Positions 45,571-55,481 of a stretch of 64,000 nucleotides of DNA are shown here, in pieces. The DNA is taken from NCBI RefSeq assembly GCF_004136015.1, contig NZ_CP024866.1:2068768-2132767 (forward strand). The letters are read 5' to 3'. Positions within the stretch are counted from its first letter, which is position 1. Every line of letters begins with the position of its first letter. The notes under the pieces are model-generated. The model was not told where the DNA came from, did no database searches, and was given only the letters and a program-made list of their open reading frames with translations. Source of the stretch: Pseudomonas sp. ACM7. Its GTDB lineage: Bacteria; Pseudomonadota; Gammaproteobacteria; Pseudomonadales; Pseudomonadaceae. The position numbers and the translations under genes are program-made.

Positions 45571-48510
45571 TTAACTCAATCCCAGCTCGCGCCAGATCCG
45601 CACTACCTGCCGCCGTTCGTCCACGAACTGGTCGCCCGGTATCACCCCGGCGTCCTTCTGCAAGGCCTGCCGGTGAGCGGCTGAACGGTAGGCTTTATAG
45701 GCCTCGCGCAACAGGCTGGCATCTTCGGCGGGCATCAGCCCTTCCTCCTCCAGCCCTTCCAGAATGCGGATATTGTCAGTCCAGCGCAGCAATGGCGGGT
45801 GCGATTCGGACCACGCCAGGGCCGCGTATTGCACCATAAATTCAATATCGACGATACCTCCGGCGTCCTGCTTGAGATCGAACGGCGCCGTGGCCTCGAA
45901 GGCATTTGCCCCGGTGCCCGCCGCGGTGCTCTTGCTGCCAAGGTTATCGCGCATTTTGGCGCGCATCTCACTGACCTCCTGGCGCAAGGTTGCAAGGTCC
46001 CGCGACTTGCCCAATACCGCCGCGCGGACTTTCTCGAACGCCTGGCCGACGTCCGGACTGCCCACCAGCACCCGCGCCCGCACCAGCGCCTGATGTTCCC
46101 AGGTCCAGGCTTCATTTTCCTGATACCGGGCAAACGCACCGAGCGAACTCACCAGCAACCCCGACGCACCGGAAGGTCGCAGGCGCATATCGACTTCATA
46201 CAGCTGACCGGAGTTGGTCTGGGCCGTGAGCAAGTGAATGATCCGCTGCCCCAGCCGAGTGAAAAATTGCGCACCGTCGATAGGTTTCGGCCCGTCGGTT
46301 TCCGCCTGCGGATCGCCATCGTGAATGAACACCAGGTCCAGGTCCGAACCATGCCCCAGTTCCAGACCGCCGACTTTCCCATAACCGACAATGATGAAGC
46401 CGGGATCGCACAAGGTGCCGTCGGTACGCAGCGGCGTGCCGTATTTGGCCACGGTCTGGCGCCAGGCCAGGGCCAGCACTTGTTCCAGGATCGCTTCGGC
46501 GAGCCAGGTCAGGTAATCACTGACCTTCATCAACGGCAGGCTGCCGGCGATTTCCGAAGCGGCGACCCGTAAACGGTGCGCCAGTTTGAAATGCCGCAGG
46601 GCTTCCATTTGCTGTTCGAGGTCGTCTTCGGGAATCCGCGTCAAACGCTCGCGTAACTCGGCAGCCAGTTCCGGCGCCAGCGGCGGCTTGAACAGCCGAC
46701 CTTCGTTGAGCAATTCGTCGAGCAGCAGCGGGAAGCGGGTGATCTGTTCGGCGATCCACGGGCTCGCGGCGCACAAGGTCAACAAACGTCGCAGCGCGCC
46801 GGGATTCTCGGTCAGCAACACCAGATACGCGGAACGACGGGCCACGGCTTCCACCAGCGGCAATACTCTTTCCAGCACCAGATCCGGATTGGCGTGCTCC
46901 ACGGCCTGAGCCAGCAACCGCGGAATAAAGGCATCAAGGCGCTCACGCCCCAAGCGCTGCATCGCCCGCAACTGCGGGCTGCTGCGCAAACCGGCCAACG
47001 CTTTCAGGGCTTTGGTGGCATCAGCGAAACCGCCCTCTTCCAACTGACGGCAAGCGGCCTCTTCATCCTGAGCCTCTTCCCACAACGGCAGCCATTCGCC
47101 ACCGACCACCACTTCGCTTTCGGTGCCTTCCTCTTCGTCGGGATCGGCGATCACCTGACCAAAGTGCCAAGCCACGCGGCCACGCCAATACATCAGCTGC
47201 TCATGGAAAGCCTCCCAGTCGGCGAAGCCCAACATAAAGGCAATGCGCGCCTGATCCTGAGCACCGTCGGGCAGCATCTGGGTCTGGCGGTCGGCAATCG
47301 CCTGGATCGCGTGCTCGGTGTAACGCAAGAATTCGTAGCCTTCGCGCAGTTCGCTGATCACCGCCGGCGGCAGGTAACCCTGACCTTCCAGCGTGCTCAG
47401 TACTTTTAATAGAGGACGTTGCTGCAGACTCAGGTCGCGGCCACCGTGGATCAACTGGAACGCCTGGGCGATAAATTCGACTTCACGAATGCCACCGGAG
47501 CCGAGCTTGATGTTGTCGGCCATGCCCTTGCGTCGGACTTCTTGCTGAATCAGCTGCTTCATGGTGCGCAGCGCTTCGATGGCCGAGAAGTCGAGGTAAC
47601 GCCGGTAAACGAACGGCCGCAGCATCTCTTGCAATTGCGCGCCGGCCACTTGATCGCCGGCCACCACCCGCGACTTGATCATCGCATAGCGTTCCCAGTC
47701 GCGACCCTGATCCTGGTAATACTGCTCCAGCGCGTTGAAGCTCAGCACCAATGCGCCGGCCGAACCGTAAGGCCGCAGGCGCATGTCGACGCGGAATACA
47801 AAACCGTCGACGGTCATCGGGTCCAACGCCTTGATCAGGCGCTGGCCGAGACGAATGAAAAATTCCTGGTTATCCAGCGAGCGTTTGACGCCGACGGTTT
47901 CGCCGCCCTCGGGATAGGCGAAGATCAGGTCGATGTCCGACGACAGATTGAGTTCCACCGCGCCGAGCTTGCCCATGCCGAGAATGACCATCTGCTGCGG
48001 CTCGCCGCTGCGCCGGCCAGTCGGCACGCCGAACTGCTGACAATGCCGCGAGTACAACCACTGATAAGCCTGATCGATGCTGGCATCGGCCATGTCCGAG
48101 AGGTCGCGACAGGTCTGGGTCAGATCGCACTGACGCGTCAGGTCGCGCCAGATGATCCGCACTTGATGGCGGGTACGTTGACGACGCAGGGCGCGACCGA
48201 GCCCATCGTCGGTTTCTGCTGCATTCACCGCTGCCGCAATCTGTGCGCACAGCTCGCCGGGCGCAAAACGTCGGTCCAGCTCACCGGACTGCACCAGCTC
48301 CAGCAACATCAGTGGGTCGCGCACACTCTGTTCAATCACGAAGTCGCTGGCAGCGGTGACGCGGGCAAATTGCGCCCAGCGTTCAGGCGTCCAGTTGGAC
48401 AGACCATGGTCATTGTCCAGCCCGGCGACGGCCGTACGGAACGACTGCTCGGCACGGGTGACAAACGGCAGGAGGATGCCAGGCAGTTCGGCAAGCGAAG
48501 GGAGGCTCAT
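45571..48510 (-). CDS. glnE: Bifunctional glutamine synthetase adenylyltransferase/adenylyl-removing enzyme
   Basis: GlnE adds and removes AMP on glutamine synthetase according to nitrogen status relayed by PII. The 979-residue protein has two nucleotidyltransferase domains: the N-terminal removing domain with GMGKLGAVELNLSSDIDLIF and the C-terminal adenylylating domain with GYGKVGGLELGHGSDLDLVF. Each keeps the paired metal-binding Asp residues. It is divergent from aceE, separated by 383 bp. Confidence 0.97.
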   Translation of the reverse strand: MSLPSLAELPGILLPFVTRAEQSFRTAVAGLDNDHGLSNWTPERWAQFARVTAASDFVIEQSVRDPLMLLELVQSGELDRRFAPGELCAQIAAAVNAAETDDGLGRALRRQRTRHQVRIIWRDLTRQCDLTQTCRDLSDMADASIDQAYQWLYSRHCQQFGVPTGRRSGEPQQMVILGMGKLGAVELNLSSDIDLIFAYPEGGETVGVKRSLDNQEFFIRLGQRLIKALDPMTVDGFVFRVDMRLRPYGSAGALVLSFNALEQYYQDQGRDWERYAMIKSRVVAGDQVAGAQLQEMLRPFVYRRYLDFSAIEALRTMKQLIQQEVRRKGMADNIKLGSGGIREVEFIAQAFQLIHGGRDLSLQQRPLLKVLSTLEGQGYLPPAVISELREGYEFLRYTEHAIQAIADRQTQMLPDGAQDQARIAFMLGFADWEAFHEQLMYWRGRVAWHFGQVIADPDEEEGTESEVVVGGEWLPLWEEAQDEEAACRQLEEGGFADATKALKALAGLRSSPQLRAMQRLGRERLDAFIPRLLAQAVEHANPDLVLERVLPLVEAVARRSAYLVLLTENPGALRRLLTLCAASPWIAEQITRFPLLLDELLNEGRLFKPPLAPELAAELRERLTRIPEDDLEQQMEALRHFKLAHRLRVAASEIAGSLPLMKVSDYLTWLAEAILEQVLALAWRQTVAKYGTPLRTDGTLCDPGFIIVGYGKVGGLELGHGSDLDLVFIHDGDPQAETDGPKPIDGAQFFTRLGQRIIHLLTAQTNSGQLYEVDMRLRPSGASGLLVSSLGAFARYQENEAWTWEHQALVRARVLVGSPDVGQAFEKVRAAVLGKSRDLATLRQEVSEMRAKMRDNLGSKSTAAGTGANAFEATAPFDLKQDAGGIVDIEFMVQYAALAWSESHPPLLRWTDNIRILEGLEEEGLMPAEDASLLREAYKAYRSAAHRQALQKDAGVIPGDQFVDERRQVVRIWRELGLS

Positions 48511-48716
48511 GGTCTATCCTTGATCGGCGTGTAGAGGGCTGCATGTAGTGATTCGCCAGAATGCACTACGTGATCGACTGTCGAACAAAGGTTAGAAATA
48601 GCTGAAATTTCTTTATTTTTGGCAGACAGCATCAAGCTTTCACCTTTTCTGGTTGGCAAAAGACCAACCTTAACGATTATTCTCACAACGCAGCTGGAGG
48701 CCACAAGCCGTTCATC

Positions 48717-48731
48717 TGTAGTTTTACTACT
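48717..48731. promoter_or_regulatory. Operator-like palindrome 1 upstream of aceE (RccR-type?)
   Basis: TGTAGTTTTACTACT: half-sites TGTAGT and ACTAC[A/T] around three bases, with one mismatch in the last base. A second, perfect copy lies 52 bp downstream on the same helical face. Confidence 0.6.
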
Positions 48732-48768
48732 CGTATATACATTCGAAAGGCTGAAATGCCCGAAGATT

Positions 48769-48783
48769 TGTAGTAAAACTACA
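48769..48783. promoter_or_regulatory. Operator-like palindrome 2 upstream of aceE (RccR-type?)
   Basis: TGTAGTAAAACTACA is a perfect inverted repeat of 6 bp with a 3-bp spacer, about 110 bp before the aceE ATG. RpiR-family regulators RccR and HexR of Pseudomonas use sites of this kind, and RccR is reported to control aceE in P. fluorescens; assigning the protein here is inference. Confidence 0.62.
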
Positions 48784-48893
48784 CGCCGCCGGAACAACCT
48801 CTCGGCAATCCAAGAATTTATATCGTCTGCCCACAAGGCCAGTCGCAAACTCAGGCAACCGATTCTGGAAGCCTTTCCGCCCTGGAGCAAGCC

Positions 48894-51539
48894 ATGCAAG
48901 ACCTCGATCCCGTCGAAACCCAGGAATGGCTGGACGCCCTGGAATCGGTTCTCGACAAAGAAGGCGAAGACCGCGCTCACTATCTGATGACCCGTATGGG
49001 CGAACTCGCAACCCGTAGCGGTTCGCAATTGCCTTACGCCATCACCACGCCATACCGCAACACGATCCCTGTCACCCACGAAGCACGCATGCCTGGCGAC
49101 CTGTTCATGGAACGCCGCATTCGCTCGTTGGTACGCTGGAACGCGATGGCCATGGTGATGCGTACGAACCTGAAAGATTCTGACCTGGGCGGTCACATCT
49201 CCAGCTTCGCCTCCAGCGCAACGCTGTATGACATCGGCTTCAACTATTTCTTCCAGGCCCCGACCGACGAACACGGCGGCGACCTGATCTACTTCCAGGG
49301 TCACACCTCGCCAGGCGTTTACGCCCGTGCGTTCATGGAAGGCCGCATCACCGAAGACCAGATGAACAACTTCCGTCAGGAAGTCGACGGTCAGGGCCTG
49401 TCGTCCTATCCGCACCCGTGGCTGATGCCTGATTTCTGGCAGTTCCCGACCGTATCCATGGGTCTGGGCCCTATCCAGGCGATCTACCAGGCACGCTTCA
49501 TGAAGTACCTGGAAGCCCGTGGTTTCATCCCTGAAGGCAAGCAAAAAGTCTGGTGCTTCCTGGGCGACGGCGAGTGCGACGAGCCGGAATCCCTGGGCGC
49601 GATCTCGCTGGCTGGCCGCGAGAAGCTCGACAACCTGATCTTCGTTATTAACTGCAACCTGCAGCGCCTTGATGGCCCGGTTCGCGGCAACGGCAAGATC
49701 ATCCAGGAACTCGAAGGCGTGTTCCGCGGTGCTCAGTGGAACGTGACCAAAGTCATCTGGGGCCGTTTCTGGGACCCACTGTTGGCCAAAGACGTCGACG
49801 GTATCCTGCAACGCCGCATGGACGAAGTCATCGACGGCGAGTACCAGAACTACAAAGCCAAAGACGGCGCGTTCGTACGTGAACACTTCTTCAACTCGCC
49901 AGAACTCAAGGCGATGGTTGCTGATCTGTCCGACGACGAGATCTGGAAACTCAACCGTGGCGGTCACGACCCGTACAAGGTCTACGCGGCGTACCACGAA
50001 GCGGTCAACCACAAAGAACAACCGACCGTCATCCTGGCCAAGACCATCAAAGGTTATGGCACCGGTGCCGGCGAAGCGAAGAACACTGCGCACAACACCA
50101 AGAAAGTTGATGTTGAAAGCCTGAAGCTGTTCCGCGATCGTTTCGACATTCCGGTCAAAGACGAAGAACTGGAAAACCTGCCGTTCTTCAAACCGGAACC
50201 AAACAGCGCTGAAGCCCGTTACCTGAGCGAGCGCCGCACTGCACTGGGCGGTTTCGTGCCACAGCGCCGTGCCAAAAGCTTCGACATCCCGACGCCATCG
50301 CTGGATACCCTCAAGGCAATCCTGGACGGCTCGGGCGACCGTGAAATTTCCACCACCATGGCGTTCGTGCGGATCCTCGCGCAACTGGTCAAGGACAAGG
50401 AAATCGGTCCGCGCATCGTCCCGATCATCCCGGACGAAGCCCGTACCTTCGGTATGGAAGGCATGTTCCGTCAGTTGGGCATCTACTCCTCCGTCGGCCA
50501 GCTCTACGAGCCAGTCGATAAAGACCAGGTGATGTTCTACAAGGAAGACAAGAAGGGCCAGATCCTCGAAGAAGGCATCAACGAAGCGGGCGCCATGAGC
50601 TCCTTCATCGCTGCCGGTACTTCGTACTCCAGCCACAACCAGCCAATGCTGCCGTTCTACATCTTCTACTCGATGTTCGGCTTCCAGCGTATCGGCGACC
50701 TCGCCTGGGCCGCTGGCGACAGCCGTACCCGTGGCTTCCTGATCGGCGGCACCGCCGGCCGGACCACGCTGAACGGCGAAGGCCTGCAACACGAAGACGG
50801 TCACAGCCACATCCTGGCTGCCACCATCCCGAACTGCCGCACCTTTGATCCAACCTACGGCTACGAGCTGGCGGTGATCATCCAGGACGGCATGAAGAAG
50901 ATGACCGAACAGCAGCAGGACGTTTTCTACTACATCACCGTGATGAACGAGTCCTACCAGCAGCCAGCCATGCCGGCCGGTGTCGAGGAAGGCATCATCA
51001 AGGGCATGTACCTGCTCGAGGAAGACACCCGCGAAGCGGCGCACCACGTTCAGCTGATGGGCTCCGGCACCATCCTGCGCGAAGTTCGCGAAGCGGCGAA
51101 AATCCTGCGTGAACAGTTCAACGTCGGCGCTGACGTGTGGAGCGTTACCAGCTTCAACGAACTGCGTCGCGATGGCCTGGCCGTAGAGCGCAGCAACCGT
51201 CTGCACCCGGGCCAGAAGCCAAAACTGAGCTATGTCGAAGAGTGCCTGAACGGCCGTCAAGGTCCGGTCATCGCGTCTACCGACTACATGAAGCTGTTCG
51301 CTGAGCAAATTCGTCAGTGGGTCCCGTCCAAGGAATTCAAAGTCCTGGGCACCGACGGTTTCGGCCGCAGTGACAGCCGCAAGAAGCTGCGTCACTTCTT
51401 CGAAGTCGACCGTCATTTCGTGGTGTTGGCAGCCCTGGAAGCCTTGGCTGACCGTGGTGATATCGAACCTAAAGTGGTGGCTGAAGCCATCGCCAAGTTC
51501 GGGATCAACCCGGAAAAACGCAACCCACTGGACTGCTGA
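48894..51539 (+). CDS. aceE: Pyruvate dehydrogenase E1 component (homodimeric type)
   Basis: AceE decarboxylates pyruvate with thiamine diphosphate and passes the acetyl group to AceF. The 881-residue length fits the homodimeric E1 of gamma-proteobacteria. The ThDP motif runs GDGECDEPESLG to INCNLQRL, with SSFASSATLYDIGFNYFF in the N-terminal part. ATG 48894 has GGAG upstream. aceF starts 11 bp after the stop. No lpd gene follows, so E3 is encoded elsewhere. Confidence 0.98.
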   Translation: MQDLDPVETQEWLDALESVLDKEGEDRAHYLMTRMGELATRSGSQLPYAITTPYRNTIPVTHEARMPGDLFMERRIRSLVRWNAMAMVMRTNLKDSDLGGHISSFASSATLYDIGFNYFFQAPTDEHGGDLIYFQGHTSPGVYARAFMEGRITEDQMNNFRQEVDGQGLSSYPHPWLMPDFWQFPTVSMGLGPIQAIYQARFMKYLEARGFIPEGKQKVWCFLGDGECDEPESLGAISLAGREKLDNLIFVINCNLQRLDGPVRGNGKIIQELEGVFRGAQWNVTKVIWGRFWDPLLAKDVDGILQRRMDEVIDGEYQNYKAKDGAFVREHFFNSPELKAMVADLSDDEIWKLNRGGHDPYKVYAAYHEAVNHKEQPTVILAKTIKGYGTGAGEAKNTAHNTKKVDVESLKLFRDRFDIPVKDEELENLPFFKPEPNSAEARYLSERRTALGGFVPQRRAKSFDIPTPSLDTLKAILDGSGDREISTTMAFVRILAQLVKDKEIGPRIVPIIPDEARTFGMEGMFRQLGIYSSVGQLYEPVDKDQVMFYKEDKKGQILEEGINEAGAMSSFIAAGTSYSSHNQPMLPFYIFYSMFGFQRIGDLAWAAGDSRTRGFLIGGTAGRTTLNGEGLQHEDGHSHILAATIPNCRTFDPTYGYELAVIIQDGMKKMTEQQQDVFYYITVMNESYQQPAMPAGVEEGIIKGMYLLEEDTREAAHHVQLMGSGTILREVREAAKILREQFNVGADVWSVTSFNELRRDGLAVERSNRLHPGQKPKLSYVEECLNGRQGPVIASTDYMKLFAEQIRQWVPSKEFKVLGTDGFGRSDSRKKLRHFFEVDRHFVVLAALEALADRGDIEPKVVAEAIAKFGINPEKRNPLDC

Positions 51540-51550
51540 GGAGACACTCT

Positions 51551-53524
51551 GTGAGCGAACTCATTCGCGTACCTGACATCGGCAGCGGTGAAGGTGAAGT
51601 AATCGAACTATTTGTGAAGGTCGGCGACCGTGTGGAAGCCGACCAAAGCATCCTGACGCTTGAGTCGGACAAGGCGAGCATGGAAATCCCTGCGCCCAAG
51701 GCTGGCATCGTCAAGAGCATCAAAGTGAAGCTGGGCGATCGCCTGAAAGAAGGCGACGAACTGCTGGAGCTGGAAGTCGAAGGTGCCGCTGCTGCGGCCC
51801 CTGCGGCTGCCGCTGCGCCGGCGGCCAAAGCTGAAGCGAAACCGGCTGCTGCTCCTGCTCCGGCAGCAGCTGCACCGGCCGCTGCTCCCGCTGCTGCAAC
51901 TACCCAGCAAGTGCACGTGCCGGACATCGGCTCGTCGGGCAAGGCCCAGATCATCGAGATCCAGGTCAAGGTCGGCGACACCGTCGAGGCTGATCAGTCG
52001 CTGATCACCCTGGAATCCGACAAGGCCAGCATGGAAATCCCATCGCCTGCCGCTGGCGTGGTCAAGAGCATCAGCGTCAAGCTCAACGACGAAGTCGGCA
52101 CTGGCGACCTGATTCTGGATCTGGAAGTGGCGGGTGCTGCGGCCCCTGCTGCTGCCGCGCCAGCCAAGGCTGCTGCGCCTGCTGCCGCTGCTCCAGCGCC
52201 AGCCGCTGCGGCTCCGGCTGCACCGGTTGCTGACAGCGTTCAGGACATTCATGTCCCGGACATCGGTTCGGCAGGCAAGGCCAAGATCATCGAAGTCCTG
52301 GTCAAGGCCGGCGACACCGTTGAAGCCGACCAGTCGCTGATCACCCTGGAATCCGACAAGGCGAGCATGGAAATTCCATCGCCTGCCGCTGGCGTGGTGG
52401 AAAGCGTTTCCATCAAGCTGGATGACGAAGTCGGTACCGGCGACCTGATCCTGAAGCTGAAAGTCAAAGGCGTTGCGCCTGCTGCCCCGGCTCCGGCCGC
52501 TGCTGCACCTGCACCAGCACCTGCGGCTGCCAAGGCTGAAGCTGCTCCTGCAGCCGCCGCTCCGGCACCGGCCGTACCGGCTGCTGTACCGGCTAAACCT
52601 GGCGCCAAGGTTCACGCTGGCCCGGCTGTACGCCAACTGGCTCGTGAGTTCGGCGTCGAGCTGAACGCCGTCGGCGCCAGTGGTCCGCACGGCCGCATCC
52701 TGAAAGAAGACGTGCAGGTTTACGTCAAAGCCATGATGCAGAAGGCCAAGGAAGCACCGGCCGCTGCTGCTGGCGCAACCGGTGGCGCAGGCATCCCGCC
52801 GATTCCGGTCGTGGACTTCAGCCGCTTCGGTGAAACCGAAGAAGTGCCGATGACACGCCTGATGCAAATCGGCGCGTCGAGCCTGCATCGCAGCTGGCTG
52901 AACATTCCGCACGTGACTCAGTTCGATTCGGCTGATATCACCGACCTGGAAGCGTTCCGTATCGCTCAGAAAGCCGTTGCAGAGAAGGCTGGCGTCAAGC
53001 TGACCATCCTGCCACTGCTGCTCAAATCCTGCGCACACCTGCTCAAGGAACTGCCGGACTTCAACAGTTCGCTGGCACCAAGCGGCAAGGCGATCATCCG
53101 CAAGAAGTACGTGAACATCGGCTTCGCAGTCGACACCCCTGAAGGCCTGTTGGTACCGGTCATCAAGAACGTCGATCAGAAGAGCCTGTTGCAACTGGCA
53201 GCCGAAGCCGCCGTGCTGGCCGCCAAGGCCCGCGACAAAAAGCTCACCGCTGACGACATGCAAGGCGCCTGCTTCACCATTTCCAGCCTCGGCCACATTG
53301 GCGGCACCGGCTTCACGCCGATCGTCAACGCGCCGGAAGTGGCGATCCTCGGTGTTTCCAAGGCAACCATCCAGCCAGTCTGGGATGGCAAAGCCTTCCA
53401 GCCGAAACTGATGCTGCCACTGTCGCTGTCCTACGATCACCGTGTGATCAACGGCGCCGCTGCTGCACGCTTCACCAAGCGTCTGAGCGACCTGCTGGCG
53501 GACATCCGCACCATCCTGCTGTAA
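51551..53524 (+). CDS. aceF: Pyruvate dehydrogenase E2 (dihydrolipoyl acetyltransferase) with three lipoyl domains
   Basis: A 657-residue E2 with three lipoyl domains at about 2-75, 118-190 and 231-303, each with an ESDKASMEIP hairpin; the lipoylated lysines are Lys41, Lys158 and Lys270. Ala/Pro-rich flexible linkers separate them. A subunit-binding domain (AVRQLAREFGVELNAVGAS) and the catalytic acetyltransferase domain follow, with His630 in SYDHRVINGA. Domains 2 and 3 are almost identical, also in DNA, which points to a recent duplication or gene conversion. P. aeruginosa AceF is shorter, with two lipoyl domains as I recall. Confidence 0.97.
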   Translation: MSELIRVPDIGSGEGEVIELFVKVGDRVEADQSILTLESDKASMEIPAPKAGIVKSIKVKLGDRLKEGDELLELEVEGAAAAAPAAAAAPAAKAEAKPAAAPAPAAAAPAAAPAAATTQQVHVPDIGSSGKAQIIEIQVKVGDTVEADQSLITLESDKASMEIPSPAAGVVKSISVKLNDEVGTGDLILDLEVAGAAAPAAAAPAKAAAPAAAAPAPAAAAPAAPVADSVQDIHVPDIGSAGKAKIIEVLVKAGDTVEADQSLITLESDKASMEIPSPAAGVVESVSIKLDDEVGTGDLILKLKVKGVAPAAPAPAAAAPAPAPAAAKAEAAPAAAAPAPAVPAAVPAKPGAKVHAGPAVRQLAREFGVELNAVGASGPHGRILKEDVQVYVKAMMQKAKEAPAAAAGATGGAGIPPIPVVDFSRFGETEEVPMTRLMQIGASSLHRSWLNIPHVTQFDSADITDLEAFRIAQKAVAEKAGVKLTILPLLLKSCAHLLKELPDFNSSLAPSGKAIIRKKYVNIGFAVDTPEGLLVPVIKNVDQKSLLQLAAEAAVLAAKARDKKLTADDMQGACFTISSLGHIGGTGFTPIVNAPEVAILGVSKATIQPVWDGKAFQPKLMLPLSLSYDHRVINGAAAARFTKRLSDLLADIRTILL

Positions 53525-53596
53525 CACCGATCGGCCCTCCTTCACCGGAGGGCCCGTCGCGTTCCACGTTTTCCGAGCGCCACGCTCGTACCTCAA

Positions 53597-53623
53597 CCCC
53601 GCCAGTTTGGCGGGGCTTTTTTT
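53597..53623 (+). terminator. Rho-independent terminator after aceEF
   Basis: The 8-bp stem CCCCGCCA/TGGCGGGG with a GTT loop is followed by C and seven T. A second hairpin without a T-run (GGCCCTCC/GGAGGGCC, about 53532-53553) precedes it. Confidence 0.92.
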
Positions 53624-53793
53624 GCCTGGAAGAAAGTCACCCAACACCCCTTTCCTACATTCGCGGCTTACGTCGCCCACAACTCCAGTCCACTTCTGCT
53701 CGATATTTTTTGCGAACCCATAACTAAGCTTATTTCAACTAATTGTCGCTAGAACCCCTATCAACTTATTTTGCTTAGTTAGCATTACTTCGA

Positions 53794-55200
53794 ATGGATT
53801 CGAACATGTTTAAACCGACTGTTGGCCCTATTATTGGCCACACAACAACTAACCACACACGCATCTTTTTGCGTGGAGAACTTCAAAACAATGCGCCGGC
53901 ATTTGCAGGTATTCGTTATCGCCGGCCTGGCGAAGAGCGCTGGTCCCAAGGTGTATTTGCAAAGTTGACGATCTTGCGTGATATGTCCGATGTCATAGCG
54001 CTCAACGACCTTGTCACCGATACCGAGTACGAATACCAGGCGGGCTGGTTCAGCCCCATGAGCCCGGTGCACACCGTGGAGACGATTCAGGAACTGCCGC
54101 TGCAATGGCCGCGCGATATCTACCGGTTTCGCACACAGTCCAGCAAAGCCACGATTCCACGGGCCTATATCGTCGGTTCATGTCGTTACCTGCGCATGAC
54201 CGCTGGCGTCCCGTCTGCACCGCATCTGGGGGACAGGATTTTCGCCTCGATCACGAATCTGGCGCAGCAGGCCGAACCGCCCATCAGCGCCATGTTGATG
54301 ACCGGCGATCAAATCTATGTCGATGACCTGAACGTCATTGCTCCCGACCGGGAATACAAGGAAATACTCAGTAAGTACCGCGCAGCTTTTTCCCAACCCA
54401 ATATTGGCAAGTTAATGTCCGGCGTGCCGACTTACATGATCCTCGATGATCATGAAATTGAAGACAACTGGCCCGCCAACAAAAATAAGGCCGACGCCTA
54501 TTTATACAAAAACGCCATCGCGGCGTATGAGTTGTATCAAGCCAGTCATAGCCCGGCGCATACACTTCTTGCCAGCGGGCAAATAAATAGAAAACTGGAA
54601 CAGTATTGGTATCAGTACGCCGAAGGTGATATCGAATGGTTTGTCACTGACAGTCGAACCCGACGCAACCTGTCGGCCAATGATCGACGCATCCTCGATG
54701 AAGAGCAGGAACAGGTCTTGTGCAAATGGTTGATTCACAACCCGGCCAGGGTCAAATTCGTGGTCACCAGCGTGATGTTCTACCCCGACCGCAAAGCCCA
54801 TGGTGATGACGCGTGGAAGGCCTTTCCCGAACAGCGTCTGCGGCTGCTGGAGACAATTCGTACACACCGCATCAAGAACGTCTTCTTCGTTTCCGGTGAT
54901 GTCCATGGCTCCCTGACCAGTCGCCTGACCCACAGCGAGGACCCGGACTTCGAGGTGCACACCATCGTCTCCTCACCCTTGTGCAACAGCAAACTGCTGC
55001 CGTACGCCAAGGCATCCACCTTCATCCTCGATCAACCGTTGGCGCGAACAGCCGCTGGCGACTATCAGCATGAACTGACCAGCCAGGTGGTCAGTCAGGA
55101 CAACTTTGCCCATTTGATCGTCGATGCCGAACAGGTTCGTGTCAGTTATCACGACCGGGACGGCAAGCCTTTGCAGTCGACCAGCATCCCGCTCCGGTAA
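53794..55200 (+). CDS. PhoD-like alkaline phosphatase D family protein
   Basis: A 468-residue metallophosphatase-fold protein. It shows IVGSCRYLR, MTGDQIYVDDL, the metal motif DDHEIEDNW and the C-terminal VSGDVHGSLTSRL, as in the PhoD/phospholipase D-like family. Unlike typical PhoD there is no Tat signal peptide, so it probably acts in the cytosol. I see no strong SD before ATG 53794; a second ATG lies four codons in. The 270 bp upstream are AT-rich, and the gene interrupts the aceF-dipA order of P. aeruginosa, so it may be an addition. Confidence 0.85.
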   Translation: MDSNMFKPTVGPIIGHTTTNHTRIFLRGELQNNAPAFAGIRYRRPGEERWSQGVFAKLTILRDMSDVIALNDLVTDTEYEYQAGWFSPMSPVHTVETIQELPLQWPRDIYRFRTQSSKATIPRAYIVGSCRYLRMTAGVPSAPHLGDRIFASITNLAQQAEPPISAMLMTGDQIYVDDLNVIAPDREYKEILSKYRAAFSQPNIGKLMSGVPTYMILDDHEIEDNWPANKNKADAYLYKNAIAAYELYQASHSPAHTLLASGQINRKLEQYWYQYAEGDIEWFVTDSRTRRNLSANDRRILDEEQEQVLCKWLIHNPARVKFVVTSVMFYPDRKAHGDDAWKAFPEQRLRLLETIRTHRIKNVFFVSGDVHGSLTSRLTHSEDPDFEVHTIVSSPLCNSKLLPYAKASTFILDQPLARTAAGDYQHELTSQVVSQDNFAHLIVDAEQVRVSYHDRDGKPLQSTSIPLR

Positions 55201-55202
55201 AA

Positions 55203-55295
55203 AGCAAAAGCTCGCAGCCTGCGGCAGCTCCTACAAGGAAATGGCGTACACCCAAGGAGCTGCCGAAGGCTCGGGCCGCGTTCGGACGAGCTTTT
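55203..55295. repeat. REP pair (type 2 variant)
   Basis: AAAGCTCGCAGCCTGCGGCA and its partner CCAAGGAGCTGCCGAAGGCT...GAGCTTTT form a divergent version of the second REP type, in the gap between the PhoD-like gene and dipA. Confidence 0.75.
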
Positions 55296-55481
55296 CGGTC
55301 AAAAACATTACTTTCGGCCCTACGCTGGAGAATTCTTCGCGCCGGCCGACATATTCTTATAGCACTTGGCCTTCATGTCTCTTGTCAGTCAGTGTCGCAA
55401 TGATGCAACCTTGCCGCTGGTAACAGTAAAGAGGGCGAGAGCCCGGCGCGATCAGTTTATTCGAAGTGAGTTTCCCTCCAT

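Larger units (their letters stand above)
48511..48893. promoter_or_regulatory. Divergent glnE/aceE control region
   Basis: A 383-bp, relatively AT-rich gap without a gene. It holds a small hairpin GGTTGGCAAAAGACCAACC (about 48651-48669), two operator-like palindromes at 48717 and 48769, and an SD GGAG before aceE. Further than that I see nothing. Confidence 0.7.

Noticed and set aside
48507..51416. Minus-strand open frame antisense to aceE (969 codons)
   Set aside because: aceE on the plus strand has complete ThDP motifs; the antisense product has no domain and arises from codon bias.
51608..53680. Minus-strand open frame antisense to aceF (690 codons)
   Set aside because: A shadow of aceF; the Ser/Arg/Gly-rich repeats mirror the Ala/Pro linkers.
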